Below, piece after piece: positions 1-6,872 of a DNA stretch of 32,095 nt. The DNA lies in the IMG/VR virus record IMGVR_UViG_3300030090_003172, positions 1 through 32,095 of that record. The stretch is one strand, 5' to 3'. The stretch's first letter is position 1. Every line of letters starts with the position of its first letter. The notes below the pieces were generated by a model. That model had not been told where the DNA came from. It ran no database searches and saw nothing but the letters and a program-made list of their open reading frames with translations. The stretch comes from a virus. A program made the translations under genes and the position numbers.

Positions 1-506
1 TGATGTCTATCTACAAACTTTATAATGGCGATGTTGAATTGCATTTTGATGAAAAGAAACATACTTATAAAGTTGATAGACAACTTGTAGCGAGTGTTAC
101 TGGAATAACTGGGGTTGTTACAAGCCCTGCCCTTATGTATTGGGCAGTTAATCAGGCTACCGATTACGTTTCTAGGAATTGGAAAGCCGGAACTGTCTAC
201 GATGAAATAGAAATTAAAGAAATATTGGACGATGCTAAAAAAGCACACCGCAAAACCTCAAGTAGTGCCGCACTTATCGGAACAATTACGCACGATTACG
301 TCCAAAGGTATAGTCTCTATCGACAGAAAAAAATTGATAAACCACGGTTGCCTGTAAATCCTTTGGCTGAAAAGGCTTGTTTGCAGTTTGTTGACTGGGT
401 GGACAAAAACGATGTGACCTTCCACGACACAGAATTTAAAATCTACTCTAAGAAATATAATTTTGCTGGCACTGTGGATGCTGACATAACCATTAACAAA
501 AAACGA
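1..506. repeat. Left copy of divergent 506-bp end repeat
   Basis: Bases 1-506 align without gaps to 31590-32095. By hand I count 48 mismatches. Positions 1-91 and 432-506 are identical, and every mismatch falls between 92 and 431. Nearly all are third-codon changes in the exonuclease gene; the only amino-acid differences I find are E70Q and D76E. This looks like two alleles joined at shared flanks of a circular or permuted assembly rather than a recent tandem duplication. Confidence 0.9.
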
Positions 507-758
507 TATATTGTTGACTATAAAACGAGTAGCGGAATATATGATGACATGGGACTTCAACTAGCAGGATACCAATTGGCGAGAGAGGAAGAAGAAGTTG
601 CTAAATACGACTCCAGAATGATTTTGCGATTGCCTAAAGACGGATCGGACTTTGAATCCAAAGAGTTTCCAAACTATGACGCTGATAAAGAGGCGTTTTT
701 AGCTTGTTTAGCCTATAAAAAATGGCAGGATTTGAATAAATCAAAAAAATCTAAATAA
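3..758 (+). CDS. RecB-like PD-(D/E)XK exonuclease
   Basis: A 251-residue protein with the core of a RecB/Cas4-type PD-(D/E)XK nuclease. In order it shows a GxxxH motif (G93-H97), E144, the GTVDAD strand (D159), the D172-x-K174 metal-binding pair and a QLAGYQ motif (Q186, Y190). Phage enzymes of this type resect double-stranded ends for recombination or replication restart. The start is ATG in a TGATG junction, judging from the second copy at 31592, where the upstream gene stop overlaps it. It follows an SSB-like gene and a small unknown gene in the rightward early operon (across the window ends). No annealase was recognised. The fold call is firm; the exact role is inferred. Confidence 0.85.
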   Translation: MSIYKLYNGDVELHFDEKKHTYKVDRQLVASVTGITGVVTSPALMYWAVNQATDYVSRNWKAGTVYDEIEIKEILDDAKKAHRKTSSSAALIGTITHDYVQRYSLYRQKKIDKPRLPVNPLAEKACLQFVDWVDKNDVTFHDTEFKIYSKKYNFAGTVDADITINKKRYIVDYKTSSGIYDDMGLQLAGYQLAREEEEVAKYDSRMILRLPKDGSDFESKEFPNYDADKEAFLACLAYKKWQDLNKSKKSK

Positions 759-762
759 ATAC

Positions 763-791
763 TTTACATTTCATCTTCTTTTATATAAACT
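763..791 (+). promoter_or_regulatory. Possible rightward promoter
   Basis: TTTACA at 763-768 and TAAACT at 786-791 are 17 bases apart, in the gap between the exonuclease and the next gene. The -10 is a weak match. The phrase ACTTTACATTT recurs ahead of the rightward gene at 26662. Confidence 0.35.
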
Positions 792-802
792 TCGCTTTAT
801 AT
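783..802 (+). repeat. Inverted repeat with TTCG loop
   Basis: ATATAAA at 783-789 and TTTATAT at 796-802 form perfect 7-base arms around CTTCGC. It could be an mRNA hairpin just downstream of the exonuclease stop or a protein-binding dyad. It lacks a T-run, so it is not a typical terminator. Confidence 0.5.
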
Positions 803-826
803 TTAATTCAATATAAGGAGATCAAG

Positions 827-1120
827 ATGAAAACAGATAAAACTTTAGAAACGGTTGCAAGCGAATATGTCGAGATTTCGGCTCAAATCAAAGCCCTAAC
901 AGACCAGAAAAATCGGTGTAAAGCCGTCTTAGAGGGTTCTGGTTGCGATAAAATCTCAACCCCTACCCATACCCTTACCTTGACACCTGTCGAGTCAAAG
1001 CGGCTCGATATGAGGGCTGTAAAAGACAATTGGTTAACCAGCATTATTTGGGCTTTTTTGAAGTCGCTAAAGTCGCAAGTTTCTACTTCCGTTAGAATTA
1101 CTGTGAAGGAGATCAGATGA
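827..1120 (+). CDS. Small early phage protein with a locally shifted frame
   Basis: A 97-residue soluble protein, preceded by a good ribosome site (AAGGAGATCAAG-ATG). The first half (helical, then a Thr/Pro-rich strand and VESKRLDM) resembles small proteins often found beside phage recombination genes; I cannot name a function. From W69 the frame appears disturbed. Reading -1 over about 1036-1076 gives NQHYLGFFEVAKV, which joins well to the in-frame end VSTSVRITVKEIR. This suggests one base lost near 1036 and one gained near 1076. The stop overlaps the next ATG, consistent with an operon. Confidence 0.65.
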   Translation: MKTDKTLETVASEYVEISAQIKALTDQKNRCKAVLEGSGCDKISTPTHTLTLTPVESKRLDMRAVKDNWLTSIIWAFLKSLKSQVSTSVRITVKEIR

Positions 1121-1644
1121 CAAATGCAATTAATTTTATTTATAACGATGGTGGTCGATCTAAATACTTTAAGGGGTCAGCAGGTGACTGTGTGACCAGA
1201 GCGATTGCGATTGCCGCCGACTTGCCTTACAAGAGTGTTTACGACAAGCTTGCCGAAGGCAACGCAACGCAAAGGCGTTCAAAGCTCGACAAGAAATCTC
1301 GTTCCAAATCTGCGAGAAACGGCATTTGTGCGACTCGAAAATGGTTTAAAGACTACATGGTAGAATTGGGGTTTGAGTGGAAACCCACCATGCAAATTGG
1401 ATCGGGATGTCAAGTTCATCTTCGAGCAGACGAACTGCCACAAGGACGCTTGGTTTGTAGGGTGTCAGGTCACTTGGTTGCCGTTATTGACGGTGTTATT
1501 CAAGATACCTACGATTGTAGCCGACAAGGGACTCGATGCGTTTACGGTTACTGGAAGCTTAACAACCAGCACGACCTTGACGTGGTTTGCGATGACGACC
1601 TTTCAAAAGCTTGGGAAATGATCGGACTCAAAGGACTCAAATAA
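1117..1644 (+). CDS. Putative papain-fold cysteine peptidase-like protein
   Basis: A 175-residue protein of a conserved phage/bacterial family that I recognise by pattern but not by name. The order Cys-His-Asp suits a papain-like or C39-like fold: GDCVTRA places C25 at the start of a helix, SGHLVAVIDG supplies H119, and the following DTYD supplies D130/D133. A basic segment (residues 53-68, TQRRSK...) lies between. Catalytic activity is inference; it could also be a transglutaminase-like or inactive relative. It overlaps the upstream gene by 4 bases and is the last gene before a strong terminator. Confidence 0.7.
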   Translation: MTNAINFIYNDGGRSKYFKGSAGDCVTRAIAIAADLPYKSVYDKLAEGNATQRRSKLDKKSRSKSARNGICATRKWFKDYMVELGFEWKPTMQIGSGCQVHLRADELPQGRLVCRVSGHLVAVIDGVIQDTYDCSRQGTRCVYGYWKLNNQHDLDVVCDDDLSKAWEMIGLKGLK

Positions 1645-1658
1645 AACTTAATCATTAC

Positions 1659-1686
1659 GAGGGAACTCCGGTTCCCTCTTTTTTTT
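1659..1686 (+). terminator. Rho-independent terminator in rightward operon
   Basis: Perfect 8-bp stem GAGGGAAC/GTTCCCTC with a TCCG loop (1667-1670), followed at once by eight T residues (1679-1686). It lies 15 bases after the stop of the peptidase-like gene. Two more rightward genes follow without an obvious promoter. Confidence 0.92.
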
Positions 1687-1712
1687 GAGGATAAGATAAA
1701 AAGGAGTTAGTA

Positions 1713-2003
1713 ATGAGCAAAAAACGTGACGCATTTTTAGAATTTGATGCCAAAAATCCTGTCGTTTATGAATTATTTGACAAACACGCCCAAATGTTAT
1801 TAAAAGCAGGAGCCAAGCAAATTGGTGCAAACATGATAATTGAGGTTCTTCGCTACTTTGAATATTTTGGAACCACTGATGCCAAGTACAAACTTAATAA
1901 TAATCATGGTGCATACTACGCAAGGCAATGGATGGCTAGAAATCCGCAACACAAAGGTTTTTTTAGAACGAGAGTTTGTGAAGGGGATTTTATAGATGGA
2001 TGA
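1713..2003 (+). CDS. Conserved phage hypothetical protein
   Basis: A 96-residue soluble protein with a good ribosome site (AAGGAGTTAGTA-ATG). It resembles a widespread family of small phage proteins that end with a pattern like YYARQWMARNPQHKGFF; no function is known to me. It sits just behind the terminator at 1659-1686, so it may be expressed only by read-through. Its end overlaps the next gene by 8 bases. Confidence 0.7.
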   Translation: MSKKRDAFLEFDAKNPVVYELFDKHAQMLLKAGAKQIGANMIIEVLRYFEYFGTTDAKYKLNNNHGAYYARQWMARNPQHKGFFRTRVCEGDFIDG

Positions 2004-2235
2004 TACTGAAAGACTGGCTTTGAGTCGTTTAAAACGCCTTGAGCCAGTTGACCTTGCTAACTGTATGCTTTACCCCGATAACCGTCACATGAGGACACTG
2101 ATCGAGACACTCCGCAACTTTGGGGTGTCTGGTCATGTGGATCACAAAAGGCTTGGCGTAGACTTTCATAGGGTGCTGGACAATTGGCTACAAGACCCTA
2201 TATCTAAACCAATTGCCAATGAGGAGCATCTATAA
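1996..2235 (+). CDS. Small hypothetical protein, end of rightward operon
   Basis: A 79-residue, mostly helical, charged protein, not recognised. The start ATG overlaps the end of the previous gene, with AGGGG about ten bases upstream. Its last 32 bases overlap the 3' end of the leftward endolysin gene, making this the convergent junction between early rightward and late leftward transcription. Confidence 0.65.
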   Translation: MDDTERLALSRLKRLEPVDLANCMLYPDNRHMRTLIETLRNFGVSGHVDHKRLGVDFHRVLDNWLQDPISKPIANEEHL

Positions 2236-2653
2236 ACGGTCTGCGACCTTGTTCCCTGCGAGTGTCAATATAATAATTTATCGCCTCTTCCATAGAGCCT
2301 TCCCACTCCCTGATGTCGTCTACGTTCCATGCCGCACCCCACACTAGACCAACATCTGCCTCTATAGCCGCCTGTTTCATAGCATCCGCTATGTCATCAT
2401 AAACATTTAACTCCCAACATCCCCTGCCATCAATATAAGCCATTAGATCGACTGCCCTGCCTTCGATATGCTTGCTCTTCATTGTCTTACTAGCACCCTT
2501 CGCTACTAACTCCTCTTGACGCTCTACTGTGCGTATGCCTTCAATTACACCAAAATCTACTTTGGTTAATTCAATTGCCCTTCTCACCACTGACTGCAAT
2601 TTAGGCTCTACCGTAATTAATTTGTCTAACGATTTTTGACTTAACTTAAACAT
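2204..2653 (-). CDS. Endolysin, L-alanyl-D-glutamate peptidase (M15 type)
   Basis: A 149-residue enzyme of the VanY/M15 peptidase family, like the phage T5 endolysin, which cuts peptidoglycan stem peptides. The zinc ligands are visible as H62 and D69 in SKHIEGRAVDL and H145 in DAPHWQL; D142 is the likely catalytic acid. The length suits a single-domain endolysin with no cell-wall-binding domain, typical of phages of Gram-negative hosts. There is no signal peptide, so it should need the upstream holin. It is the last gene of the late block; its ATG lies inside the upstream gene's end, with GGGAG nearby. Confidence 0.92.
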   Translation of the reverse strand: MFKLSQKSLDKLITVEPKLQSVVRRAIELTKVDFGVIEGIRTVERQEELVAKGASKTMKSKHIEGRAVDLMAYIDGRGCWELNVYDDIADAMKQAAIEADVGLVWGAAWNVDDIREWEGSMEEAINYYIDTRREQGRRPFIDAPHWQLV

Positions 2654-2912
2654 ATTCTCCCATACATCTTAAAAATAATTCTTCCTTTACTGCTGTTGAT
2701 AATTTTCCTTGCCTTATTGCATTAACAATGTTTTGGTACACATTCTGCTCCCAAACATCGTTAGCTTGCTGAACGTCTCCAGCTTTTATACGGTCATACA
2801 TCTGCATCGCTACACTTGTTTCGTATTGACAATGCTTTGTCAGTAAATCTCTTTCTGCTGATTGCGTTAACATCCAATGCCAACCGCCAATAGCAACAGC
2901 TACTGCCGACAA
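2646..2912 (-). CDS. Possible inner-membrane spanin-like protein
   Basis: A short protein with an N-terminal hydrophobic segment and a helical, charged tail, between holin and endolysin, where Rz-type spanins usually lie. The only standard start is TTG at 2912, which has no ribosome site and cuts the membrane segment to about 13 residues. In the same frame the codons upstream read IKNIIIL, and an ATT at 2930 lies six bases after AGG, giving a more usual anchor. So the gene may begin at a non-standard codon or carry a mutated ATG. No partner outer-membrane spanin was seen. The spanin call rests on topology and position only. Confidence 0.55.
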   Translation of the reverse strand: MSAVAVAIGGWHWMLTQSAERDLLTKHCQYETSVAMQMYDRIKAGDVQQANDVWEQNVYQNIVNAIRQGKLSTAVKEELFLRCMGEYV

Positions 2913-2941
2913 TATAATAATGTTTTTAATATCTATCCTGC

Positions 2942-3340
2942 CTATCGTTTTTTACTGAGTAATTGCAGACCCTGTTTCCCAAATCGGTAGCCGAATGATG
3001 ATCCGATAACCACATACAATAAATTATGAAACCAACTTGGAGTATGCTGATCTAAAAATATAAAACCATCCCGAACATATTCCTGTGTCCACGGCAAGAA
3101 CGAGGCGGTGAGAACCAAAACAAACCAACATGTCCAAATTTCATCTTTGATTGAATCGCCCATTTGATCGGTCAATGCTCTTTCGTTTAGCATTTGACTG
3201 GTAGCTTCCGTTTCATATACCCTTGCTTCAGCTTTTGAGCGAGCCAATAAGACTTCAGATTTAGCCCTTTGCTTATCGACCCGACCTTGTACAAACGTGC
3301 CAACTACCGAGGCAATCGGACTAATGAGAGATTGCCACAT
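2942..3340 (-). CDS. Holin, GTA 3TM type
   Basis: A 132-residue protein resembling the three-transmembrane holins of gene transfer agents and related phages (recalled family GTA_holin_3TM). Residues 1-17 are mildly hydrophobic, a charged helical stretch follows (about 18-65), and two strong membrane segments lie near 69-87 (WTCWFVLVLTASFLPW region) and 103-120 (FHNLLYVVIGSSFGY region). It has a strong ribosome site (AAAGGAGG) and overlaps the upstream small gene by 20 bases. Expected role: opening the inner membrane for the M15 endolysin. Confidence 0.8.
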   Translation of the reverse strand: MWQSLISPIASVVGTFVQGRVDKQRAKSEVLLARSKAEARVYETEATSQMLNERALTDQMGDSIKDEIWTCWFVLVLTASFLPWTQEYVRDGFIFLDQHTPSWFHNLLYVVIGSSFGYRFGKQGLQLLSKKR

Positions 3341-3518
3341 TTTTATTAGCCTCCTTTAACACTTTGCTCATGTAATGATTTGACCTTGCCTTCACATACT
3401 GATCCGCCTGTTGCGACTTATCAAAAAGTTTGACTGTTACAAAATTAGGTATAACACGATTTTCAGTTACTTCCACCACTTGCAACTTGCCGCCCTTGTT
3501 TTTAAAAACTTGCCATTT
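3321..3518 (-). CDS. Small hypothetical protein
   Basis: A 65-residue basic protein starting MKWQVFKNKGG, with a compact beta-rich N-terminus and a helical end. The open frame extends further upstream, but that part lies under the neighbouring gene. The ATG at 3518 comes just after that gene's stop and has GGTGA upstream, so I chose it. Function unknown. It overlaps the holin start. Confidence 0.65.
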   Translation of the reverse strand, partial: KWQVFKNKGGKLQVVEVTENRVIPNFVTVKLFDKSQQADQYVKARSNHYMSKVLKEANKNVAISH

Positions 3519-3525
3519 CATAATT

Positions 3526-3816
3526 TCACCATTTTGTTTTATGCGACCAATACCTCGCACTAAATTTATCGGGGTTTGCGTCCTGTGCATTGTGTCTAGC
3601 ATAATAACTTTTTTTTCTGGCTTTGTCTTTTGCTGTTTTGGGATTCTTGCCAGCACCTACAACACCTTGCTGACCAAACCGGATAAGTTTTATATCGTGA
3701 CCTTTTTGAGCCAGCACTACGTGACTTTTGGTTTTATGGCTTGGTGTTCTTTTTGGTTTGTTTACACCTGATAACCCATGTTTCTTTAACAAAGATTGTT
3801 TTCGTGTTTCGTGCAT
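3526..3816 (-). CDS. Conserved small basic phage protein
   Basis: A 96-residue, highly basic protein with the motif NKPKRTPSHKTKSHVV, then IRFGQQGV, and a C-terminal SARYWSHKTKW. I recognise this as a family common in marine cyanophages and other environmental phages (I recall DUF6321, unverified). Function unknown. It is one of four consecutive small basic genes (3321-4238), which suggests nucleic-acid or membrane-surface binding late in infection. Confidence 0.8.
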   Translation of the reverse strand: MHETRKQSLLKKHGLSGVNKPKRTPSHKTKSHVVLAQKGHDIKLIRFGQQGVVGAGKNPKTAKDKARKKSYYARHNAQDANPDKFSARYWSHKTKW

Positions 3817-4056
3817 TTATCTGTACCTTGCCGTTTTCTTCGCAATCTTTTTGGGTTGTTTTGCAACTTGTTTGCCAGCTTTCGTGGCTTTCCTTTTAGC
3901 CCTAGTCGTTGCCGCATATTCTTGAGCGGTTAGGTTTTTAATAGCCTTTTCCGGCAAATATCGTTCTCCAGTGACACTGCTCTTTTTGCCACTTTTAGTG
4001 CGCCATTTTTGCTTTCCCCAGTTTTTAAGGGATTGCTGTGATTTTTTAAGAGCCAT
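3817..4056 (-). CDS. Conserved small basic phage protein
   Basis: A 79-residue Lys/Arg-rich protein starting MALKKSQQSLKNWGK, with GERYLPEKAIK and a tail of KQPKKIAKKTARYR. It matches a family often seen in marine and T4-like phages; no known role. An upstream extension to 4122 is open but lies under the previous gene. The ATG at 4056 forms a TAATG junction with that gene's stop, supporting this start and coupled translation. The stop abuts the next gene. Confidence 0.75.
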   Translation of the reverse strand: MALKKSQQSLKNWGKQKWRTKSGKKSSVTGERYLPEKAIKNLTAQEYAATTRAKRKATKAGKQVAKQPKKIAKKTARYR

Positions 4057-4238
4057 TATGTATAACCGCCACCAGCTTTTTTGTATTCTCTCGCTAATTT
4101 TTGAGCCTTTCTCGCTGACCACTGACCAGCCTTAGTACCCATGCTCGCTTCTGCTTTAATTTTGTTAAACAGCCTTTTACGCATGGCTGGTTTTGTATAA
4201 TTGCCAGCCTTGTTGACTGTAGATTTTCTAGTTGCCAT
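4056..4238 (-). CDS. Conserved small basic phage protein (DUF5872-like)
   Basis: A 60-residue basic protein starting MATRKSTVNKAGNYTKP and ending with AGQWSARKAQKLAREYKKAGGGY. The GxAGQWSARKAQ signature is one I associate with DUF5872 (memory, not a search). The start at 4238 is preferred over the longer open frame to 4283, which would lie further into the upstream gene. Role unknown. Confidence 0.75.
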   Translation of the reverse strand: MATRKSTVNKAGNYTKPAMRKRLFNKIKAEASMGTKAGQWSARKAQKLAREYKKAGGGYT

Positions 4239-4611
4239 TTTTAACTTTTTCCCCCCATACATTAACAGCCATAAAGGTCGCAACGACGCCTAAATTTGTA
4301 ATGCTCCACACTTGTAAAAACGGAATAATTATATTAAGCCTAGTTTCTGAAATCAACGGAGTAAGAACTAAGGCAACGGCTACGCAAACTGACAGCAACG
4401 ACACCCAAACCATTTTTCTTTGTTGATCGTCTTTAGCATCTCGGTTTGCAAGTCGTATTTCTTCCTGTTTGGCTTCCATAATTTTGTGATGGGTTTCTAG
4501 CTCTTTATCGCTGACCTGTCCGTCACCGTCATAGTCCAAATCACTATATTTGCTTTTTTCTTCTAATGTTTTGTTAGTCAATTCATTAACCCCAATAATA
4601 AAAATACTCAC
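4228..4611 (-). CDS. Two-TM membrane protein with EF-hand loop
   Basis: A 127-residue protein joining a complete 12-residue EF-hand loop (DYDGDGQVSDKE, residues 26-37: D26, D28, D30, G31, V33, E37) to a charged helix (about 38-65) and two membrane segments (about 68-88 and 92-113). The loop matches the canonical calcium-binding pattern. The start is GTG at 4611, overlapping the previous stop. TTG at 4581, with GGGG upstream, is an alternative that keeps the EF-hand. It lies in the lysis/membrane cassette. A calcium-responsive holin-like or anti-holin role is possible but unproven. Confidence 0.75.
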   Translation of the reverse strand: MSIFIIGVNELTNKTLEEKSKYSDLDYDGDGQVSDKELETHHKIMEAKQEEIRLANRDAKDDQQRKMVWVSLLSVCVAVALVLTPLISETRLNIIIPFLQVWSITNLGVVATFMAVNVWGEKVKNGN

Positions 4612-5078
4612 TTGTGATAATTAACCAGCCACTGAATAAATTTCCATATTGTGTAACCGCAAAAACTAAAAAGTCCTCCAAGCACCACTACATAAGTGGC
4701 TATTGTCTTTTTCTTCTCTAGTGCCGCCTTCTCTCTGGCTTCCTGCTCTTTTTGCTCTCTAATTAGTTTGCTACGGTGAGCCACCATGTCTCGATACACA
4801 TCACCTTGCCCCGACCATACGAGCATTTCTTTCAATTCTTTTTCTTGTTGTCGAATCTTTTTTAGATTCAGCACGTGTTCTAGGCTAGTCTGTGTCAGAT
4901 TTTTGCTTTTAGATTGCTTCTTTTGTTTAGTGGCTTCTTTAGCTACAACATCTTTTGCTTGAAAAAAATCGGCAAATTCTTTGTGACAATCATTGATGTC
5001 CTTGCCAAGTTGGATTGCCTTGCGTATGCCAGCTATGGCGGTTGTAGCCACAGTGTAGGCGGTAATTGGATCGACCAT
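4608..5078 (-). CDS. Coiled-coil protein with C-terminal membrane anchor
   Basis: A 156-residue protein: an N-terminal helical segment (1-50), long charged coiled coil (about 75-125, rich in KEQ), then one membrane segment (about 126-148) and a short tail. The shape occurs in small late proteins of marine podoviruses; I cannot name a function. Its ATG lies directly after the stop of the XhlA-like gene. Confidence 0.7.
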   Translation of the reverse strand: MVDPITAYTVATTAIAGIRKAIQLGKDINDCHKEFADFFQAKDVVAKEATKQKKQSKSKNLTQTSLEHVLNLKKIRQQEKELKEMLVWSGQGDVYRDMVAHRSKLIREQKEQEAREKAALEKKKTIATYVVVLGGLFSFCGYTIWKFIQWLVNYHK

Positions 5079-5237
5079 TCATCTTAAAACTAAAGTTAAT
5101 AACATTAATAACACCGCACCAGTTGCACCCAATAAAGTTCTTTCAATACGGTTAACCTTGTTGAATATGGTTTTCCACCGTTCATCGCACTGCGATTCGT
5201 GCTGTTTAAAAGCTATGGTTAACTCTTCAATATTCAT
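5079..5237 (-). CDS. XhlA-like single-TM small protein
   Basis: A 52-residue protein. Residues 1-33 form an amphipathic, charged helix (MNIEELTIAFKQHESQ...); residues 34-51 are a hydrophobic segment (LLGATGAVLLMLLTLVL). This layout, with RIERTLLG before the membrane helix, resembles the XhlA/hemolysin-type small lysis-associated proteins. The ATG overlaps the previous stop (ATGA), and its TGA is followed at once by the ATG of the next gene, so translation is probably coupled. The lysis role is inferred. Confidence 0.65.
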   Translation of the reverse strand: MNIEELTIAFKQHESQCDERWKTIFNKVNRIERTLLGATGAVLLMLLTLVLR

Positions 5238-5359
5238 TCCGTAAAGTCCCGATACGCTAAAAAAATTAGTGCTATTGCAAAACCAACTAACGATAGTCCA
5301 GCTAAAACGGTAAACACAACATCAAAAAAACCTTGCCATGTAAAGCAATCAATCTGCAT
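5234..5359 (-). CDS. Small single-TM protein
   Basis: A 41-residue protein: short polar N-terminus (MQIDCFTWQG), one long hydrophobic helix (about 11-35) and a charged end (YRDFTE). It starts inside the end of the upstream gene and its TGA overlaps the next ATG. Overlaps at both ends support a real translated gene. It may be a holin or holin-accessory peptide; no sequence family recognised. Confidence 0.6.
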   Translation of the reverse strand: MQIDCFTWQGFFDVVFTVLAGLSLVGFAIALIFLAYRDFTE

Positions 5360-5540
5360 CCGCAATCGTTAGAGTTCCTTCAGCCACTTGCCTCATGGCT
5401 TCGGCATAATGTCTGTTTTTTGGATCAATAGGAATTGAGACAACTTCTCCGTCAACTGTTGCTCGAATTTCGCATGGACTAGAGTCATTTGGTAGTGCTT
5501 TTCGATACTGTGCGTTCTCAATTTTCATGTATTTATTCAT
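5349..5540 (-). CDS. Conserved small hypothetical protein
   Basis: A 63-residue protein ending PIDPKNRHYAEAMRQVAEGTLTIADAD, a pattern I recall from many marine phage genomes downstream of tail-fibre genes. Function unknown. ATG at 5540 overlaps the fibre stop. ATG at 5528 (MKIENAQY) is an equally possible start and matches the usual beginning of relatives as I remember them. Confidence 0.75.
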   Translation of the reverse strand: MNKYMKIENAQYRKALPNDSSPCEIRATVDGEVVSIPIDPKNRHYAEAMRQVAEGTLTIADAD

Positions 5541-6859
5541 AATTCTGCATCTGCCTTTACGTTAGCTCCCAGACCATAAGACTGTTCAGCGTATTCAAAA
5601 ATTCTTACTGTTGATTTTGAAGAACTTACTGAATGCGGGTCTACATCCGCAATTGACCCACCCTGACTTGTTCGCTCTGTAATTTTACCAACCGTTCCAG
5701 ATTCACTGCTGTGGGTGATGGTCGGGTTTGCTCGCATCGTAACTGGGTAGTGAAAATTTGCCATATCTGCCGCATTAGCTGCCGATAAATAAGTATGCCA
5801 TGTTGCAATATCAGACGTGGCGGTTGCTAAAGATGTAGACGCTCCATATTCTTGTGACATATAAAGATACCTTTGACATTTTTGCAGTGTCACATCATAT
5901 GGATCAAACTCAAAGTCTGTTCCGGCGGTTCCTTGTTCGAGTTGCATCCCTGTGATAAGAACTTCGTTGCTGGTGCTACTGGCGATATTTATGTTTGATG
6001 AACTAACCCGATTGGCATTGGTCGTGGATGCCCAAGAGGTGTTTAAAGTTCCTGACGTAAAATTTGAACCTGCCGCCAAATAAATAACAACATAAAGACT
6101 TGCGTTATTATCATTCGTCATCGCTCCACTCGTGTCACCAGCAAATGTTAGCGTCTTTTTCTCAAATGTGTCGGCACTAGAAATAGTAAAGGTTTGAGAA
6201 ATCTGCCTCGTGTTGTCGGTGTCCAGCAATTCCGCAGTGAACGTACCTGTCAAATTCGAGCGAATCCAAAAACTCAATGTTAACGAATCTGCGGAAGATG
6301 TACCTTTTTTAATTCTTTGCAAATTTTGACCTTCCATTGCTTGATATAAGGTCACTTCGGCATTTGCCGCCAACGAGGTATCTGCTGTTGTGCAATCGAT
6401 TTTCCAACTGTAACCAAATCCTTGACCAGTTGGGACGGTGGTGGATCGAGCAATTGTATATGTGCCATGAGATGAAATGCCAGTGCCAAATCGGTCTACA
6501 GTAAGGTAGCCACCTGACGTTTTGCCAGTAACTGAGGTGCTTCTTTGCCAAACATTCATACCACCGTTGATCAGCAAATTTTTGTTATTAATTGGATTGT
6601 CTGATGAAACCGATCCTGCGACCGTCAAGTTGCCTGACCCACCTGATCCCACTGTTGCGTTGCTGTTTACCGTAAGACTGTCTCCCACCGTAAGTGCTTG
6701 CGATCCTGTGCCACTAACAAAGTCCTTTAAGTGAGACATGACCTCACGGATAGCGTTGTTAATCCCAGAGGGTGGGCAGTTCTCGGCTATGTTAACGTCA
6801 CCTACGACCGTGTTGTTGGCGGCGGTCGAATCATATTCTGTTAGCTTGTCTTTTGCCAT
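5537..6859 (-). CDS. Tail fibre / receptor-binding protein
   Basis: A 440-residue protein rich in Ser, Thr, Asn and Gly. The N-terminus (KLTEYDSTAANNTVVGDVNI, then GINNAIREVMSHLKDF) matches the virion-attachment segment common to marine phage fibres. A low-complexity beta stretch (50-90) leads to NLLINGGMNVWQRS (about 94-107), which opens a carbohydrate-binding-type beta-sandwich domain (to about 320). A separate C-terminal domain follows, from the region of KCQRYLYMSQEYG. Good ribosome site (AAAGGAC). Expected to bind host surface glycans. It closes the virion block and precedes the lysis cassette. Confidence 0.85.
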   Translation of the reverse strand: MAKDKLTEYDSTAANNTVVGDVNIAENCPPSGINNAIREVMSHLKDFVSGTGSQALTVGDSLTVNSNATVGSGGSGNLTVAGSVSSDNPINNKNLLINGGMNVWQRSTSVTGKTSGGYLTVDRFGTGISSHGTYTIARSTTVPTGQGFGYSWKIDCTTADTSLAANAEVTLYQAMEGQNLQRIKKGTSSADSLTLSFWIRSNLTGTFTAELLDTDNTRQISQTFTISSADTFEKKTLTFAGDTSGAMTNDNNASLYVVIYLAAGSNFTSGTLNTSWASTTNANRVSSSNINIASSTSNEVLITGMQLEQGTAGTDFEFDPYDVTLQKCQRYLYMSQEYGASTSLATATSDIATWHTYLSAANAADMANFHYPVTMRANPTITHSSESGTVGKITERTSQGGSIADVDPHSVSSSKSTVRIFEYAEQSYGLGANVKADAEL

Positions 6860-6872
6860 TTATTTGTCCTTT

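Noticed and set aside
258-560. 100-codon frame opposite the exonuclease
   Set aside because: Shadow of a well-supported nuclease gene; no ribosome site and an unlikely composition.
3430-3925. Hydrophobic rightward frames opposite the small basic genes
   Set aside because: Complement of Lys-rich codons gives Phe/Leu-rich frames; the leftward genes match known families.
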